A stretch of 6,527 nucleotides of DNA from assembly GCA_023485925.1 (NCBI GenBank), contig JAMDAJ010000062.1, positions 1-6,527 of the forward strand, read 5' to 3'. The notes beneath the pieces were generated by a model, which was not told where the DNA came from, ran no database searches, and was given only the letters and a program-made list of their open reading frames with translations. Of the stretch, positions 5,136 through 6,527 are shown one piece after another. Made by a program: the position numbers and the translations under genes. Source of the stretch: Patescibacteria group bacterium. GTDB taxonomy: Bacteria > Patescibacteriota > Doudnabacteria > UBA920 > 2-01-FULL-50-11. The first letter of the stretch is position 1, and the number at the start of each line of letters is the position of its first letter.

Positions 5136-6368
5136 TTATTGTATCATGCCGCAACCAATGGTATCTTTCGTAATTCTGTCAATTATAATAAAACTTCCAG
5201 TGGTTCGGTTATCAAGGTAGTTATCATAGACAAGAGGGTTATTACTTACGCAAGCTTCTGTTACAGAGACAGATTCGTCTGAATTTTCGAATTTTGCTTC
5301 AGGCGGCGGTGGTTGGTGATTTTCAAAAACAATCGAATCATTTCGGTTCTTATTGCCTGAAATATGTCTGATGAAATATGGAGTATTTTTTGTCGGCTCA
5401 ACTCTAAAGAAGAAAAGTTTTGCGTTGAAGCGGTTACTGACATCTGGGAGATTTTTTGGATCGGCCAGCACATTTCCCTGACTAATGTCAATTTGCTTAT
5501 CAAGCGCAACTGCAATGCTTTGTCCGGCCACGGCGCAGGAGAGTTTCTTCTCGCCAAGATAAATACCCATGATTTTCGCCGATTTATTATTGGGCAGACT
5601 TACGATTTCCTGACCGGTTTCTATAACGCCACTTACTAGGAGTCCGGCATATCTCCTTTCGCTCCCCGAGCGCAGGACCATTTGTATCGGTAAACGCGCC
5701 GGCGAAGATTGTAAATTTTGCGGTTTTACGCTTTTAAGATATTCCAAAACTGTTGGGCCAGTATGCCAGGGCATATTATTCCGCCGTTCTGTGACCATAT
5801 CTCCAACCAAGGCCGAAACGGGAATGTAGGTTCGTTTTGGCAAGCCAAACGAATGACTTTTCATTATGGTATCTATCAAGTTCTCGCATGATTGCTTGAC
5901 TTTATTGAAGTTCTCTTCGCTATATTCCACGTCATCCATTTTATTTACAACTATGACTATTTCGGGTATGCCAAGTGCGCTTAAGAACGTTAGGTGTCTT
6001 TGGGTTTGGGGGGTGTATCCGTTTTTTGCATCTATCAAAACCAATGCTAAATCAGCCAGCGAAGCGCCAGTGACCATATTTTTTGTGTATTCTTCGTGAC
6101 CCGGCACATCCGCTATAATCAGTCTCTTGTCTCCTAAATTCAAGTATCTGTAGGCGACATCGATAGTGATGTTCTGTTCCCGTTCAGCAGCCAGCCCATC
6201 GGTTAAAAGCGAGAGGTCCAGATTTTTAAAACCTTTTTTTTCACTCGCCTTAGTTGCAGAGGCAATCTGATCGGAATAGACCGATCCGGTCTCCAAAAGC
6301 AGGCGGCCGATGAGCGTGGATTTGCCGTCGTCCACGCTGCCGGCGGTGGTGATTCGAAGTAATTGCAT
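5136..6368 (-). CDS. cysN: Sulfate adenylyltransferase subunit 1 (GTPase subunit CysN)
   Basis: GTPase subunit of ATP sulfurylase, which with CysD makes APS from sulfate and ATP, driven by GTP hydrolysis. At 410 residues it is complete. GTPase motifs: P-loop GSVDDGKST (10-18), switch I REQNITID (63-70), DVPGHE (87-92), NKMD (142-145) and SAL (185-187). GDMVTERRNNMPWHTGPTV (189-207) and the end GSFIIIDRITKDTIGCGMI are specific to CysN among translational-type GTPases. No APS kinase domain is fused to the C-terminus, so PAPS would need a separate CysC. The switch I glycine of the common REQGITID is replaced by N66. The first roughly 23 codons are rich in G/C-ending codons, while the rest is AT-richer than neighbouring genes. 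It starts 2 bases after the cysD stop. Confidence 0.96.
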   Translation of the reverse strand: MQLLRITTAGSVDDGKSTLIGRLLLETGSVYSDQIASATKASEKKGFKNLDLSLLTDGLAAEREQNITIDVAYRYLNLGDKRLIIADVPGHEEYTKNMVTGASLADLALVLIDAKNGYTPQTQRHLTFLSALGIPEIVIVVNKMDDVEYSEENFNKVKQSCENLIDTIMKSHSFGLPKRTYIPVSALVGDMVTERRNNMPWHTGPTVLEYLKSVKPQNLQSSPARLPIQMVLRSGSERRYAGLLVSGVIETGQEIVSLPNNKSAKIMGIYLGEKKLSCAVAGQSIAVALDKQIDISQGNVLADPKNLPDVSNRFNAKLFFFRVEPTKNTPYFIRHISGNKNRNDSIVFENHQPPPPEAKFENSDESVSVTEACVSNNPLVYDNYLDNRTTGSFIIIDRITKDTIGCGMIQ

Positions 6369-6370
6369 AT

Positions 6371-6527
6371 TTAGAAGTATCCTTCCTTTTTCTTCTCCTC
6401 CATAGCGGTGTCGGAGCTGTGATCAATGGCCCGGGTCTGCCGTTCGGAAACGCGGGTTTGTTTTAATTCCTCGATGATTTCCTTCACGTTCCTGGCCGGC
6501 GACAGCACGGCGCCGGTTGGGAGGGGA
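6371..6527 (-). CDS. cysD: Sulfate adenylyltransferase subunit 2 (CysD), C-terminal end only
   Basis: Catalytic, PP-loop subunit of ATP sulfurylase that pairs with CysN. Only the last 51 residues and a TAA stop are inside the window; the gene runs off the right edge. The visible part reads PLPTGAV, then a helix IIEELKQTRVSERQTRAIDH, and closes with AMEEKKKEGYF. This is the diagnostic CysD ending (T/S-E-R-x-x-R-x-I-D-x ... M-E-x-K-K-x-x-G-Y-F). The catalytic PP-loop lies outside the window. The stop is 2 bases before the cysN ATG, the usual cysDN arrangement. Confidence 0.93.
   Translation of the reverse strand, partial: PLPTGAVLSPARNVKEIIEELKQTRVSERQTRAIDHSSDTAMEEKKKEGYF
6380..6386 (-). promoter_or_regulatory. 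Ribosome binding site of cysN
   Basis: GGAAGGA on the - strand, inside the last codons of cysD and 11 bases before the cysN ATG. It is the only clear purine-rich, Shine-Dalgarno-like sequence upstream of any of the six gene starts visible here. Because it overlaps Lys/Glu/Gly codons of the conserved CysD tail, part of the match may be due to coding. Confidence 0.5.

Noticed and set aside
1..6527. CRISPR array, tRNA, rRNA, transposase or phage genes
   Set aside because: No regularly spaced repeats, RNA gene signatures or recombinase motifs were seen on either strand.

Overview
The window is a fragment of a surface-glycan (extracellular or capsular polysaccharide type) biosynthesis region from a bacterium. 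The source cannot be fixed from the sequence alone. The sequence uses standard stop codons, including TGA. Base composition is mixed, about 50% GC overall with a poorer patch. Gene starts almost all lack a Shine-Dalgarno sequence. One copy of a palindromic element of the 'GTCATTGCGAG ... CTCGCAATGAC' kind is present. I recall that kind of element from many uncultured bacterial lineages (candidate phyla, Omnitrophota- or Elusimicrobia-like, some proteobacteria), so I offer an environmental, metagenome-type genome only as an inference.

Layout: two convergent gene strings. On the + strand, a 5'-truncated extended-SDR nucleotide-sugar epimerase/dehydratase (2-688) overlaps by 4 bases a DegT/DnrJ/EryC1-type sugar aminotransferase (685-1788). 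A hairpin terminator, able to work in both directions, follows (1787-1815), then about 150 bases without a gene. On the - strand, read from the right edge, come the last 51 codons of cysD (6527-6371), cysN (6368-5136), a PAPS-type sulfotransferase (5110-4310), a DUF5672 putative glycosyltransferase (4306-3500), a TIGR04325-family methyltransferase (3453-2686) and a CmcI-like SAM-dependent methyltransferase/hydroxylase (2676-1966). Spacing between the - strand genes is 2, 25, 3, 46 and 9 bases, so they look like one operon.

Working model (inference): the + strand genes make an amino-deoxy nucleotide sugar. CysDN activates sulfate to APS, an APS kinase outside the window would give PAPS, and the sulfotransferase puts sulfate on the glycan. 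The DUF5672 protein would add a sugar and the two methyltransferase-like proteins would cap or decorate it. The main point of interest is sulfate activation placed in the same operon as a sulfotransferase and glycan-decorating enzymes. Next is the palindromic repeat lying between two operon genes, which supplies the C-terminus and stop codon of one and produces a misleading N-terminal extension in the other.
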